From: an uncultured Bacteroides sp.
Lineage (GTDB): Bacteria; Bacteroidota; Bacteroidia; Bacteroidales; Bacteroidaceae
DNA: 49,357 bases
Assembly: GCA_946628545.1 (NCBI GenBank)
Contig: CAMOWU010000013.1
Location: forward strand, 1-49,357
Direction of reading: 5' to 3'
Part shown: in pieces, positions 1 through 8,088 of the stretch
Position numbering within the stretch: the first letter of the stretch is position 1
Layout of the letters: each line of letters starts with the position of its first letter
The notes under the pieces: generated by a model
What the model was told of the DNA's origin: nothing
Databases searched by the model: none
Seen by the model: the letters and a program-made list of their open reading frames with translations, nothing else
Position numbers and translations under genes: made by a program

Positions 1-30
1 CTATGCCGAGCGTGAGCATTTTAGGCGAAG

Positions 31-72
31 CCAATGGTCAATGTTCAATGGTCAATGTTCAATGGCCAATGA
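31..72. repeat. TCAATGGTCAATGTT short tandem repeat
   Basis: Degenerate 7/14-bp repeat of the type TCAATGG/TCAATGTT. It overlaps the 3' end of the minus-strand pseudouridine synthase gene and encodes its last residues (AIEH-stop). The same repeat family is found near 26.85, 28.3 and 29.25 kb. Confidence 0.85.
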
Positions 73-1182
73 ATACCCCCTCCACCGTTCGATCAGCGCT
101 GTCATGTCGGGAGGGAGCGGAGAGTCGAACATCATCTCCTTTCCTGTGCGTGGATGCACAAATCCCAACGTCTTGGCATGAAGGGCCTGTCGCGGACAGA
201 CCTTGAAGCAGTTCTCCACAAACTGCCGGTACTTGGCGTGGGTGGTTCCTTTGAGGATCACGTCGCCCCCGTAGCGGATATCATTGAAGAGGACATGTCC
301 GATATGCTTCATGTGGACTCTGATCTGATGAGTGCGCCCTGTTTCCAGCACACACTTGACCAAAGTCACATAACCGAAACGCTCCAATGGATAATAATGG
401 GTGACGGCATGCTTGCCTTGTTCTGAATCGGGGGGAAAGACGGTCATCAGCATCCGGTTGCGCGGGTCTCTTCCGATATTGCCTTCTATCCTGCCCTCTT
501 CCTCTTGTATATTTCCCCAGACCAAAGCGTTGTATTCGCGCTTGGTCGTCTTGTTGAAAAACTGCTTGCCCAGATGCGTCTTGGCCTCAGGACTCTTGGC
601 GATGCAAAGCAGCCCGCTGGTGTCCTTATCAATGCGGTGCACCAGTCCTATCTCCGGATTATTGATGTCGTAGCGGCTATCGTCCTTGAAATGCCATGCC
701 AAGGCATTGAGCAAAGTGCCGGTCCAATTGCCCAAGCCAGGATGGACCACCAGTCCGGCCGGCTTGTTCACCACAATCACGTCATCATCCTCATAGACAA
801 TGTCAAGAGGTATGTCTTCCGGAAGTATGTCGTTGGAATAAGGAGGCCGGTTCAACATCACCTTGATGATGTCGAAGGGCTTGACCTTATAGCTGCGTTT
901 TACCGGACGGTCGTTGGCGAAGATAAAACCGGCATCGGCCGCATTCTGTATGCGGTTGCGGGAGATACCGCTGAGTTGGTCGAAGAGGAACTTATCCACC
1001 CGAATCATCTTCTGGTTCTTATCCACGGGGATGCGGTAGTGCTCATAGAGCTGGGAAGTTTCGGAATCGGAAGCGTCCAAGTCTGCAAACTCGCTGTGCA
1101 GACCGCCTCCCAATTCCTCAATGTCCAACTCGTCATCGCCGGCCAAAAGGGGATTCAATGTGTTGGTCAAGTCTCCGTCCAT
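52..1182 (-). CDS. rluD: RluA/RluD-family 23S rRNA pseudouridine synthase
   Basis: This enzyme probably isomerises specific uridines of large-subunit rRNA to pseudouridine. The 376-residue product has an acidic N-terminal extension (about 1-50), an S4 RNA-binding domain (about 58-110, IRVDKFLFDQL...) and a PseudoU_synth_2 domain. The hallmark GLVHRIDKDTSG lies at about 179-190, with Asp185 the expected catalytic residue. The ATG shares one base with the stop codon of the upstream PASTA gene, which indicates translational coupling in one operon. The last residues, AIEH, are read from an intergenic-type repeat, so the native C-terminus may have been altered by the repeat. Family assignment is firm; RluD rather than another RluA subgroup is inferred from the S4 domain. 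Confidence 0.88.
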   Translation of the reverse strand: MDGDLTNTLNPLLAGDDELDIEELGGGLHSEFADLDASDSETSQLYEHYRIPVDKNQKMIRVDKFLFDQLSGISRNRIQNAADAGFIFANDRPVKRSYKVKPFDIIKVMLNRPPYSNDILPEDIPLDIVYEDDDVIVVNKPAGLVVHPGLGNWTGTLLNALAWHFKDDSRYDINNPEIGLVHRIDKDTSGLLCIAKSPEAKTHLGKQFFNKTTKREYNALVWGNIQEEEGRIEGNIGRDPRNRMLMTVFPPDSEQGKHAVTHYYPLERFGYVTLVKCVLETGRTHQIRVHMKHIGHVLFNDIRYGGDVILKGTTHAKYRQFVENCFKVCPRQALHAKTLGFVHPRTGKEMMFDSPLPPDMTALIERWRGYSLAIEH

Positions 1183-1829
1183 TATTCTGTCACTGAGTCG
1201 TCGGCGTCAAAATCGACAGGTGTCTCCATCTCCACCGACAATGTATCGTCAACATAGTTGAGTGTGTCTTCAGGAAAACCAGCACCTACAAGGAGAGTGA
1301 GCGCGCGCTCTGTGGAGATCATGTCGCCCTTGTGCACCTCGCGCGTTCCCTGCTTGATGCCAATGACCAGTCCTTTGGGGTAGCCTGTGATTTCCTCCAC
1401 TGGCGAGAGCTTGAAGTCCAAAGCCTTGAGCTTGGCTACTGCCTCACGGAAAGAGCTGTTGTTCACCAAGTCGGGCATGGCCACCAGGGGCTTTCCGTTG
1501 AGGTTGATGGTCAGATAAACGATTCTGCCACTTTTCACCACACTTCCAGCGGCAGGGGTCTGCTCCAGTATGGCGCCAGGCTTATGTCCGGGTGAATAGG
1601 TGGAGTCACCGATGATGCACAACAGCCCTTCCTTCTTCAGTGTCTCAGTAGCCTGGTATGCGTCAACGTTCACCACATTGGGCACAGTGATCTTCTCACC
1701 GTGATGCGTAAGGCTGTTGAGCGAGTAGAAGGCGGCCAAAGGCACACCTATCAATACGGCCAGTGCGAGGATGACATTGAACCAAAAGAGCACACCGGAT
1801 TTCCCTTTGAAATATTTTTTAAGTCCCAT
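1182..1829 (-). CDS. PASTA-domain membrane protein
   Basis: A 215-residue single-pass protein. A short basic cytoplasmic start (MGLKKYFKGKSG) is followed by a membrane helix at about 13-36 and then two PASTA repeats (about 45-115 and 118-185) with the usual VPN and MPD openings. PASTA domains bind peptidoglycan fragments or muropeptides in other proteins, so a cell-envelope role outside the inner membrane is likely. Unlike Ser/Thr kinases of Gram-positive bacteria, there is no kinase domain. It overlaps the following pseudouridine synthase gene by one base. The tail is rich in Asp/Glu. In Bacteroidales this gene commonly lies between rpmH and the RluD-like gene, as here. Exact function unknown. 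Confidence 0.85.
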   Translation of the reverse strand: MGLKKYFKGKSGVLFWFNVILALAVLIGVPLAAFYSLNSLTHHGEKITVPNVVNVDAYQATETLKKEGLLCIIGDSTYSPGHKPGAILEQTPAAGSVVKSGRIVYLTINLNGKPLVAMPDLVNNSSFREAVAKLKALDFKLSPVEEITGYPKGLVIGIKQGTREVHKGDMISTERALTLLVGAGFPEDTLNYVDDTLSVEMETPVDFDADDSVTE

Positions 1830-1879
1830 AGATTATACTTTTTAGGAGGCTTCTAATGACTACTTTGCGTTTCAACATG

Positions 1880-1887
1880 CAAATATA
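1880..1887 (-). promoter_or_regulatory. Probable -7 element for the PASTA gene
   Basis: The minus strand reads TATATTTG, a match to the Bacteroidetes -7 consensus TAnnTTTG. It sits about 50 nt upstream of the PASTA start and just after the rpmH terminator. No clear TTTG -33 box was found at 19-20 nt. Confidence 0.5.
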
Positions 1888-1891
1888 CAAC

Positions 1892-1922
1892 AAAAAAGCA
1901 GAAGTAGGTGAGTACTCCTGCT
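1892..1922 (-). terminator. rpmH terminator
   Basis: On the minus strand AGCAGGAGTA pairs with TACTTCTGCT (ten pairs, one G-T) followed by a run of six T. It lies about 40 nt after the rpmH stop and separates rpmH from the PASTA-rluD operon. Confidence 0.8.
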
Positions 1923-1962
1923 TATTTTTTCTCGCTTAGCGGCATAACGGCCTAAATAATCA

Positions 1963-2118
1963 CTATTTACCGTGACGCTCGCTTGATACTGTGAGCTGCT
2001 TACGACCTTTCTTGCGGCGCATAGCCAATACACGGCGTCCATTGGCTGTTGACATACGATGGCGGAAGCCATGCTTGTTCACTCTCTTTCTGTTGTGAGG
2101 CTGAAATGTTCTTTTCAT
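1963..2118 (-). CDS. rpmH: 50S ribosomal protein L34
   Basis: A 51-residue, highly basic protein beginning [18 protein letters not shown] and ending in [17 protein letters not shown]. This is the near-invariant L34 pattern (KRTFQP...HGFRxRM...GRRVLxxRRxKGR). It is part of the large ribosomal subunit. It is transcribed divergently from efp, with its own consensus promoter at 2288-2319 and its own terminator at 1892-1922. The leader of about 160 nt is long for such a small gene and may hold regulatory structure. Confidence 0.97.
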   Translation of the reverse strand: MKRTFQPHNRKRVNKHGFRHRMSTANGRRVLAMRRKKGRKQLTVSSERHGK

Positions 2119-2287
2119 CTTGTTTGCTATTTTTGATTGTTATTATTATTCATTCAATTTCTTCTTCACTATACCTTGCGCTCTTCATTCTGATGTCGTC
2201 ACGACCTCATAGGAACAACACAAAACTGATTGGCTGCAAATAGACCCTTAAACAACTTTTGTCATGTCATTCGCAGATTTCAGCGTG

Positions 2288-2319
2288 CAAAATTAGTGAT
2301 TTTTTAATTATTACCCAAA
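2288..2319 (-). promoter_or_regulatory. Bacteroidetes-type promoter of rpmH
   Basis: The minus strand reads TTTG, 20 nt, TAATTTTG: an exact match to the -33/-7 consensus of the Bacteroidetes primary sigma factor. Transcription would start near 2281. Confidence 0.8.
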
Positions 2320-2345
2320 GTTTATTGGGATTTTACGCAGTTTTT

Positions 2346-2376
2346 TTTGTCATTTTCTGAAAAAACACTAATTTTG
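2346..2376 (+). promoter_or_regulatory. Bacteroidetes-type promoter of efp
   Basis: TTTG at 2346-2349, 19 nt, then TAATTTTG at 2369-2376. Exact consensus. The start of transcription should be near 2383, giving a leader of about 70 nt before efp. It diverges from the rpmH promoter about 30 nt away. Confidence 0.8.
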
Positions 2377-2450
2377 CGCTTGATTTTCTGATTATTATCA
2401 CGATTTCATATTCACAGCAATATTTTTTATCACAAACAACATTCAAATTT

Positions 2451-3020
2451 ATGATTTTAGCAGGTGACATCAAAAAAGGCGTTTGCCTCCGCCTCGACGA
2501 CAACAAAATTTGGGTAGTCATCGACTTTCTGCACAAGAAACCAGGCAAGGGCAACACAGTGATGATTACAAAACTCCGCAACGTGGAGGATGGACGTGTA
2601 CTTGAACGCACATGGATCGTAACTGCGAAACTGGATGACGTAACCGTTTCTCACCAGCAGTTCCAGTACCTCTACAAGGAAGGCAACGACATGGTCTTCA
2701 TGAACACAGAGACTTTTGAGCAAGTGAACATCGCTAAGGACCTCATCACTGGTGGTGATTTCCTCAAGGAAGGCGAAACAATGGTGATGGCTTCCATCGA
2801 CGACCAGACTGGCGCCATTCTCACAGCAGAGGCTCCTATTAAGATTGTGCTCCAAGTGACCTACACTGAGCCTGGCCTCAAAGGCGACACCGCTACCAAT
2901 GCCACTAAGCCAGCCAAGCTTGAGACTGGTGTTGAGATTCGCGTGCCCCTCTTCATCAACGAAGGCGACTTGATTGAGGTGGACACTCGCGACGGAAGCT
3001 ACGTAGGACGCAAGTCATAA
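2451..3020 (+). CDS. efp: Translation elongation factor P
   Basis: EF-P binds between the P and E sites of the ribosome and relieves stalling at proline stretches. The 189-residue length is typical. The N-terminal KOW-like domain contains the loop HKKPGKGN at about 28-35; Lys33 is the residue that is modified in many bacteria. Two OB-like domains follow, and the C-terminal signature ending in IEVDTRDGSYVGR is clear. Lys at the loop tip is typical, but which modification pathway is used cannot be told from this window, since no epmA, ymfI or earP gene is present. It has its own promoter and is followed by a hairpin terminator near 3087. Confidence 0.96.
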   Translation: MILAGDIKKGVCLRLDDNKIWVVIDFLHKKPGKGNTVMITKLRNVEDGRVLERTWIVTAKLDDVTVSHQQFQYLYKEGNDMVFMNTETFEQVNIAKDLITGGDFLKEGETMVMASIDDQTGAILTAEAPIKIVLQVTYTEPGLKGDTATNATKPAKLETGVEIRVPLFINEGDLIEVDTRDGSYVGRKS

Positions 3021-3387
3021 GACAAGGTTCCAATCACAAGGCTGATGAACTGACAAAACAGTCAATTCTTTTATAGACCAATGATTAAAGGCTGCAAGAG
3101 TTTCTCTGCTGCCTTTAATTTTGCTTTTCCGGTAGGTTTCTCAAACACTCAGCGCTATGTTCTGCTGACATGTACGGGCGAAAAGGCGTATGAGAAACAA
3201 GGCGTCACTGCTGGCGTGAAGGGCCTTACGTTTCATTTCTACTACGCGATGTTTGGGATGTTGATTAGAGGTCGGTGTAAAATTACTCATAGGCATACGG
3301 TTTGGGGGTTAATAAATGCACCTTGTGCACTTTATACTTTTATAACGCACGACATCATCTTTTATTATAGCAAATCAAAAAACTTTT
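3021..3387. other. Intergenic region between efp and hemW
   Basis: About 370 nt between convergent genes. It holds the hairpin at 3087-3115 and an inverted repeat GTTTCTCA (3136-3143) / TGAGAAAC (3191-3198) that could fold into a structured RNA. An open frame of 109 codons at 3081-3410 has no recognisable protein features and runs into the hemW end; I do not call it a gene. Confidence 0.5.
3087..3128 (+). terminator. Probable efp terminator
   Basis: AAAGGCTGCAAGAG pairs with CTCTGCTGCCTTT with one mismatch and one bulge, followed by the T-rich tract AATTTTGCTTTT. Located 67 nt after the efp stop codon. Confidence 0.6.
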
Positions 3388-4554
3388 TCACAAAAACAGA
3401 TCGGCAATAATTCCATTAGAGACAAACACACCATCACGGGTGAGTCGCAGCGCCTCGTCCTGGGTTGGTTCCATGGAGTCGATGGTGATGTAAGGCCCTC
3501 GCTCCAACATTCCTGCCGACAGATAACGGGAAGCGCTGGACAACAGGTTTTCTTTCCGACTTCTGCCAAAACGGCACTCAATCTCCGTCAGATTCACGCC
3601 AGCCGAAGTGCGCAAGGCTGTCATCACCATCTCATTGAAACGAGTGCTTTCGTCGAGCAGCTCAACCTCGCGGTACTCACCTACCCCCTTCAGCACACCA
3701 TCTATATACCCCGCCAAAGAAGACTTGTTCCACGACCTCGAACTGCCATCATAGGAATGCGCACCGGCTCCCACGCCAAGATAATGGGTGCCATTCCAGT
3801 AGCCACTGTTGTGACGCGAGTGGTAGCCTGGCTTGCAAAAGTTGGAAATCTCATAATGGCGGTAGCCATGTCCAGACATGCGGTCCACCAGGAGTTGATA
3901 CATCTGCAGGCTCACCTCCTCATCCACTTCTTGCACTGCCCCTTGTTCAAACATCCGGAAAAGGGCTGTACCCTCTTCATACATCAGTGAATAGGCCGAC
4001 AAATGCTCCACTTCCAAGTCCAAGGCCTGATCGAGGTCGCTGCGCCAATCCGACAGGGATTGCCCAGGGAAACCATAGATAAGGTCGATACTCAAATTGC
4101 CATATCCTGCCTCACGACACCGCGCCACTGCGGAAAGAGCGCCAGAAGCATTGTGCCGACGACGGAGGAACTGCAATCGGGAATCATCAAAAGTCTGGAC
4201 GCCAAGACTCAAACGGTTGACGGGCAGACTAAGGCGCAGGGATCGCACATACTCGTCGTTCAGGTCATCGGGGTTGCACTCCATCGTCACTTCTGCATCG
4301 GAATCGACGTTGAAAAGGCGATATACTTGTGACAGCACCTCCGAGAGATCGGCTACCGACATCTGGGAAGGGGTACCGCCACCCAAGTAAACCGAACGAA
4401 TCGGCTCGCCACTCCATTCATCGCAACGCATCGACAACTCACGCTTCATGGCTTCGACGTATGTGCGACGAAGCTCAAGAGAAGTTGTCGAAAAGAAGTC
4501 GCAATAGATGCACCTGCTCTTGCAAAAAGGAAAATGTAGATATATACTCGCCAT
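3388..4554 (-). CDS. hemW: HemW-type radical SAM protein (coproporphyrinogen III oxidase-like)
   Basis: A 388-residue radical SAM protein. The [4Fe-4S]-binding cysteines are at C11, C15 and C18 (CKSRCIYC), very near the N-terminus, followed by the SAM-binding GGGTPS motif at about 59-64 and a HemN_C-like C-terminal region. HemW proteins are heme chaperones that resemble the oxygen-independent coproporphyrinogen oxidase HemN but lack its N-terminal extension; the length and the early cysteine cluster fit HemW rather than HemN. It is divergent from the EF-G paralogue. A TAnnTTTG box lies only 8 nt before the start codon, so the mRNA may have a very short leader or none. Confidence 0.9.
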   Translation of the reverse strand: MASIYLHFPFCKSRCIYCDFFSTTSLELRRTYVEAMKRELSMRCDEWSGEPIRSVYLGGGTPSQMSVADLSEVLSQVYRLFNVDSDAEVTMECNPDDLNDEYVRSLRLSLPVNRLSLGVQTFDDSRLQFLRRRHNASGALSAVARCREAGYGNLSIDLIYGFPGQSLSDWRSDLDQALDLEVEHLSAYSLMYEEGTALFRMFEQGAVQEVDEEVSLQMYQLLVDRMSGHGYRHYEISNFCKPGYHSRHNSGYWNGTHYLGVGAGAHSYDGSSRSWNKSSLAGYIDGVLKGVGEYREVELLDESTRFNEMVMTALRTSAGVNLTEIECRFGRSRKENLLSSASRYLSAGMLERGPYITIDSMEPTQDEALRLTRDGVFVSNGIIADLFL

Positions 4555-4561
4555 AATTTTG

Positions 4562-4569
4562 CAAATTTA
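4562..4569 (-). promoter_or_regulatory. Candidate -7 element for hemW
   Basis: The minus strand reads TAAATTTG, matching TAnnTTTG. It is 8 nt upstream of the ATG, so transcription from it would begin at or next to the start codon. No good -33 box. Confidence 0.4.
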
Positions 4570-4707
4570 AGAATATTTTATAACTTCGCACCGTCATTGG
4601 GCGAAAATATGCAGAAAAGGTAATTGATATGTTTTACAACATATTTCAATTCATCCTCTAAACGAGCAAATTGTACTACATTCGCCATCTGAAACACAAT
4701 TTACCAG

Positions 4708-4732
4708 TCGCAGCATTGAAAAATGACTGCGA
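4708..4732. promoter_or_regulatory. Dyad upstream of the EF-G paralogue
   Basis: TCGCAG-CATT-GAAA-AATG-A-CTGCGA: a ten-pair dyad with one bulged A and a GAAA centre, 53 nt upstream of the start codon. It could be an operator (it sits just upstream of a GGATTTTG box at about 4736) or, if transcribed, a tetraloop hairpin. Function inferred only. Confidence 0.5.
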
Positions 4733-4784
4733 ATTGGATTTTGCGCCATCGAAAAGCTTTTAACCTAAGATAACGTTTTTAATT

Positions 4785-6944
4785 ATGAAAATTTACCAAT
4801 CTAAAGAAATTAAGAACATTGCCTTGCTGGGCAATGACGGTGCGGGTAAGACCACCCTCACAGAGACGCTGCTTTACGAAGCAGGGGTCATCAGTCGCCG
4901 CGGTAGAATCACTATGAAAAACACCGTGAGCGACTATTTTCCAGTAGAGCAGGAGTACGGCTACAGTGTCTTCTCTACCGTTTTCCACACCGAATGGAAC
5001 GGCAAGAAACTCAACATCATCGACTGTCCGGGATCAGACGACTTCGTAGGAGCAGCTATCACAGCACTCAATGTCACCGACACGGCGCTATTGTTGATCA
5101 ATGGTTCTAAAGGACCAGAAGTAGGCACCCAAAACCACTTCAGATACACAGAGAAACTCGACAAGCCCGTCATCTTCCTCATCAACCAGCTCGACAACGA
5201 CAAATGCGACTACAACAACTGCGTTGAGAAACTCAGGGAAATCTACGGCCAGAAAGTGGTACAGGTGCAGTATCCACTCAACGAGGGTCCCAACTTCAAC
5301 TCACTCATCGACGTGCTTCTGATGAAGAAGTACTCGTGGAAACCTGAAGGAGGAGCACCCATCATCGAGGATATACCAGCATCTGAGCTCGACAAGGCCA
5401 CAGAGCTTCACCACGCACTGGTCGAGGCTGCCGCTGAAAACGACGACGGACTCATGGAGAAGTTCTTCGAGAGCGAAAGCCTGACGGAAGACGAGATGAG
5501 AGAGGGTATCCGCAAAGGACTCGTCACTCGCAGCATCTACCCCGTCTTCTGCGTTTGCGCCACAAAGGATATGGGCGTACGCCGACTCATGGAGTTCCTC
5601 GGCAACGTAGTGCCTTTCGTAGATGAGATGCCTAAGGTCAAGAACACTCGTGGAGAGGAAGTGCCAGTGGACGCCAACGGACCAACCTCGCTCTATTTCT
5701 TCAAGACTGCCAACGAACCACACATTGGTGGTGTGCAGTATTTCAAGGTCATGAGCGGTACCGTCAAGGTAGGAGCCGACCTCACCAATTCCGACAGAGG
5801 CTCCAAGGAACGCATAGCACAGCTCTTCGTATGCGCTGGTGCCAATCGTATTGCTGTGGATGAACTCAAAGCCGGCGACATCGGATGCACCGTGAAACTG
5901 AAGGACGTCCGCACTGGCAACACACTTTGCGACAAGGACTGCGACTACAAGTTCAACTTCGTGAAGTATCCCGATCCCAAGTACATCCGCTCAGTGAAGC
6001 CTGAGAGCGAGTCTGATTCCGAGAAGATGATCGCCGCCATTCAGAAGATGTCGCAAGAAGATCCCACATGGATCCTTGAGCAGAGCAAGGAACTCAAACA
6101 GACACTCATCAAGGGCCAGGGTGAGTTCCACCTCAGAACACTCAAGTGGAGACTCGAGAACAACGAGAAGATCAAGATCAAATTCGAAGAGCCGAAGATT
6201 CCTTACCGCGAGACCATCACCAAGACAGCCCGCGCCGACTACCGCCACAAGAAGCAGTCGGGTGGAGCCGGCCAGTTCGGTGAAGTACACCTCATCGTAG
6301 AACCTTACTACGAGGGTATGGAAGACCCGACCGTCTATAAGTTCGGCAATCAGGAATACAAGATCAATGTCAAGAGCAAGGAAGAAGTTGACCTTGAATG
6401 GGGAGGCAAGTTCGTCTTCATCAACAGCGTTGTCGGTGGCGCCATCGATACTCGCTTCATGCCTGCCATCATGAAGGGTGTGATGAACAGACTTGAACAA
6501 GGTCCACTGACTGGTAGCTACGCACGCGACGTTCGCGTCATCGTCTATGACGGTAAGATGCACCCAGTAGATTCCAACGAACTCTCATTCATGCTTGCTG
6601 GTCGCCATGCCTTCAGCGACGCCTTCAAGAACGCAGGTCCTAAACTGCTCGAACCCATCTACGATGTAGAGGTGTTCGTTCCAAGCGACAAGATGGGCGA
6701 CGTGATGAGCGACCTTCAGGGACGCAGAGGCATGATCATGGGTAGCGAGAGCGAAAACGGATACGAGAAACTCCAGGCTAAGGTGCCTCTCAAGGAACTC
6801 TCGAACTACTCCACTTCCCTCAGCTCCATCACTGGCGGACGCGCTTCCTTCTCCATGAAGTTCTCAAGCTACGAACTCGTGCCAACCGACATCCAGCAGA
6901 AACTGGTGAAGGAATTCGAGGAGCAGAACCAGGAAGAGGACTAA
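4785..6944 (+). CDS. fusA2: EF-G paralogue with degenerate GTPase motifs (EF-G2 type)
   Basis: A 719-residue protein with the full EF-G layout: G domain, domain II, and domains III-V including the domain IV motif YRHKKQSGGAGQFGEV. The G domain departs from canonical EF-G. The P-loop is GNDGAGKT (16-23) instead of GHIDAGKT. The switch II motif is DCPGSDDF (80-87) with Ser84 where the catalytic His should be. The guanine-specificity motif is NQLD (134-137) instead of NKxD, and the switch I ERGITI is replaced by EYGYSV. Bacteroides encodes such a paralogue (EF-G2), reported to support translocation without GTP hydrolysis and to matter during starvation and gut colonisation. Those changes fit this gene. 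It has its own upstream region and a strong terminator. Confidence 0.9.
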   Translation: MKIYQSKEIKNIALLGNDGAGKTTLTETLLYEAGVISRRGRITMKNTVSDYFPVEQEYGYSVFSTVFHTEWNGKKLNIIDCPGSDDFVGAAITALNVTDTALLLINGSKGPEVGTQNHFRYTEKLDKPVIFLINQLDNDKCDYNNCVEKLREIYGQKVVQVQYPLNEGPNFNSLIDVLLMKKYSWKPEGGAPIIEDIPASELDKATELHHALVEAAAENDDGLMEKFFESESLTEDEMREGIRKGLVTRSIYPVFCVCATKDMGVRRLMEFLGNVVPFVDEMPKVKNTRGEEVPVDANGPTSLYFFKTANEPHIGGVQYFKVMSGTVKVGADLTNSDRGSKERIAQLFVCAGANRIAVDELKAGDIGCTVKLKDVRTGNTLCDKDCDYKFNFVKYPDPKYIRSVKPESESDSEKMIAAIQKMSQEDPTWILEQSKELKQTLIKGQGEFHLRTLKWRLENNEKIKIKFEEPKIPYRETITKTARADYRHKKQSGGAGQFGEVHLIVEPYYEGMEDPTVYKFGNQEYKINVKSKEEVDLEWGGKFVFINSVVGGAIDTRFMPAIMKGVMNRLEQGPLTGSYARDVRVIVYDGKMHPVDSNELSFMLAGRHAFSDAFKNAGPKLLEPIYDVEVFVPSDKMGDVMSDLQGRRGMIMGSESENGYEKLQAKVPLKELSNYSTSLSSITGGRASFSMKFSSYELVPTDIQQKLVKEFEEQNQEED

Positions 6945-7004
6945 ACTTCTTGACAGCACTTTCGGGAATAAAAGCCCAACGACAAGTGCCAACAATTTCA
7001 AAAG

Positions 7005-7035
7005 CCTTGCAGGACATTGCCTGCAAGGTTTTTTT
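7005..7035 (+). terminator. Terminator after the EF-G paralogue
   Basis: Perfect CCTTGCAGG / CCTGCAAGG stem followed by seven T. Confidence 0.92.
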
Positions 7036-7181
7036 CTATGCCATCAGGTGGTGCATATATTCATCCTAAAAAGCCAAATTCCACCAGCCTGCACATTTTT
7101 TCACTCCCAATACCATCTTTTCTCAGCTTTTTTGTTTATGTTTGTACCTAAATTCGCATCTATAAGCACTATTTACAACAA

Positions 7182-8066
7182 ATGAAGACCAAGAACATCA
7201 TCATTTGGGGAGCCGTGGGATTGCTGGTCATCGCATTGACAGCAGCCATCATCTACCTCAGCCAATCACTCAAGAACGAAAAAATCGAGAACGAGGAACT
7301 CTTGCAACTGGCAGAAATCAACAAACAGGAGATGGAAAACCAGTACAAGCAGTTCGATGTGCAATATGGAGAACTACAGAAACAGCTGTCGAACGACTCG
7401 CTCATGGCACAAATCGACATCGAGCGCCGACGCACACAGGAACTGCTTGAGGAACTGAGAAGGACCAAGGCCACTGACGTGGCTGAAATCACCAGGCTGA
7501 AGAAAGAGATAGAGACGCTCAGGGCTGTGCTCCGTTCCTACATCGTGCAGGTCGATTCGCTCAACAGGCTCAACGAAGCGCTCACCGAAGAGAACACCAA
7601 CATCAAAAAACAGTACAACGAGGCTACAACCCAAATAACCAACCTCTCTGAAGAGAGAAACCAACTCAAGGACAAAGTCGATATCGCCGCACAACTCGAC
7701 GCCACAAAGTTCTGGGTACAGCCAAGAAACAAACGAAACAAAGAGGCCAAGAAGGTCAAGGACGTGAGGAACATCGCTTTCGGATTCACCATCACCAAGA
7801 ACGTCACCGCCCAAAACGGACAGAGAATCATTTACGCCAGAATACTCAAGCCCGACAACTCTGTATTGACCAACAACAACGCCACTTTCCAGTACGAGAA
7901 CACGGAACTTCAATACTCCATCAAGAAATATATCGAATACAACGGAGAAGAGCAAGATGTCACGCTCTATTGGGACGTCAACGAGTATCTCAGCGCCGGC
8001 ACATACAAGATCTTCATCTTCGCCGACTCAAGGATGATCGGACAAACCTCCTTTGAACTCAAATAG
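7182..8066 (+). CDS. Membrane-anchored coiled-coil protein of unknown function
   Basis: A 294-residue protein I cannot assign to a named family. An N-terminal membrane helix (about 6-27) precedes a long, strongly charged coiled coil (about 28-160, rich in E, K, Q, L). A C-terminal domain of about 120 residues (from WVQPRNKRNKE) looks beta-rich (FGFTITKNV, YARILKPDNSVL, VTLYWDVNEYLSAGTYKIFIF) and resembles an immunoglobulin-like accessory fold. The topology suggests a periplasmic or cytoplasmic rod tethered to the inner membrane. It is the first gene of a run with rpe (22-nt gap) and comEC (6-nt gap). A near-consensus box TAAATTCG lies about 40 nt upstream. Confidence 0.75.
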   Translation: MKTKNIIIWGAVGLLVIALTAAIIYLSQSLKNEKIENEELLQLAEINKQEMENQYKQFDVQYGELQKQLSNDSLMAQIDIERRRTQELLEELRRTKATDVAEITRLKKEIETLRAVLRSYIVQVDSLNRLNEALTEENTNIKKQYNEATTQITNLSEERNQLKDKVDIAAQLDATKFWVQPRNKRNKEAKKVKDVRNIAFGFTITKNVTAQNGQRIIYARILKPDNSVLTNNNATFQYENTELQYSIKKYIEYNGEEQDVTLYWDVNEYLSAGTYKIFIFADSRMIGQTSFELK

Positions 8067-8088
8067 GAACAACTAACCTCAAACGATT

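Noticed and set aside
3081-3410. Open frame of 109 codons between efp and hemW
   Set aside because: No recognisable domain, unusual composition, begins inside a terminator hairpin and runs into the convergent hemW gene.
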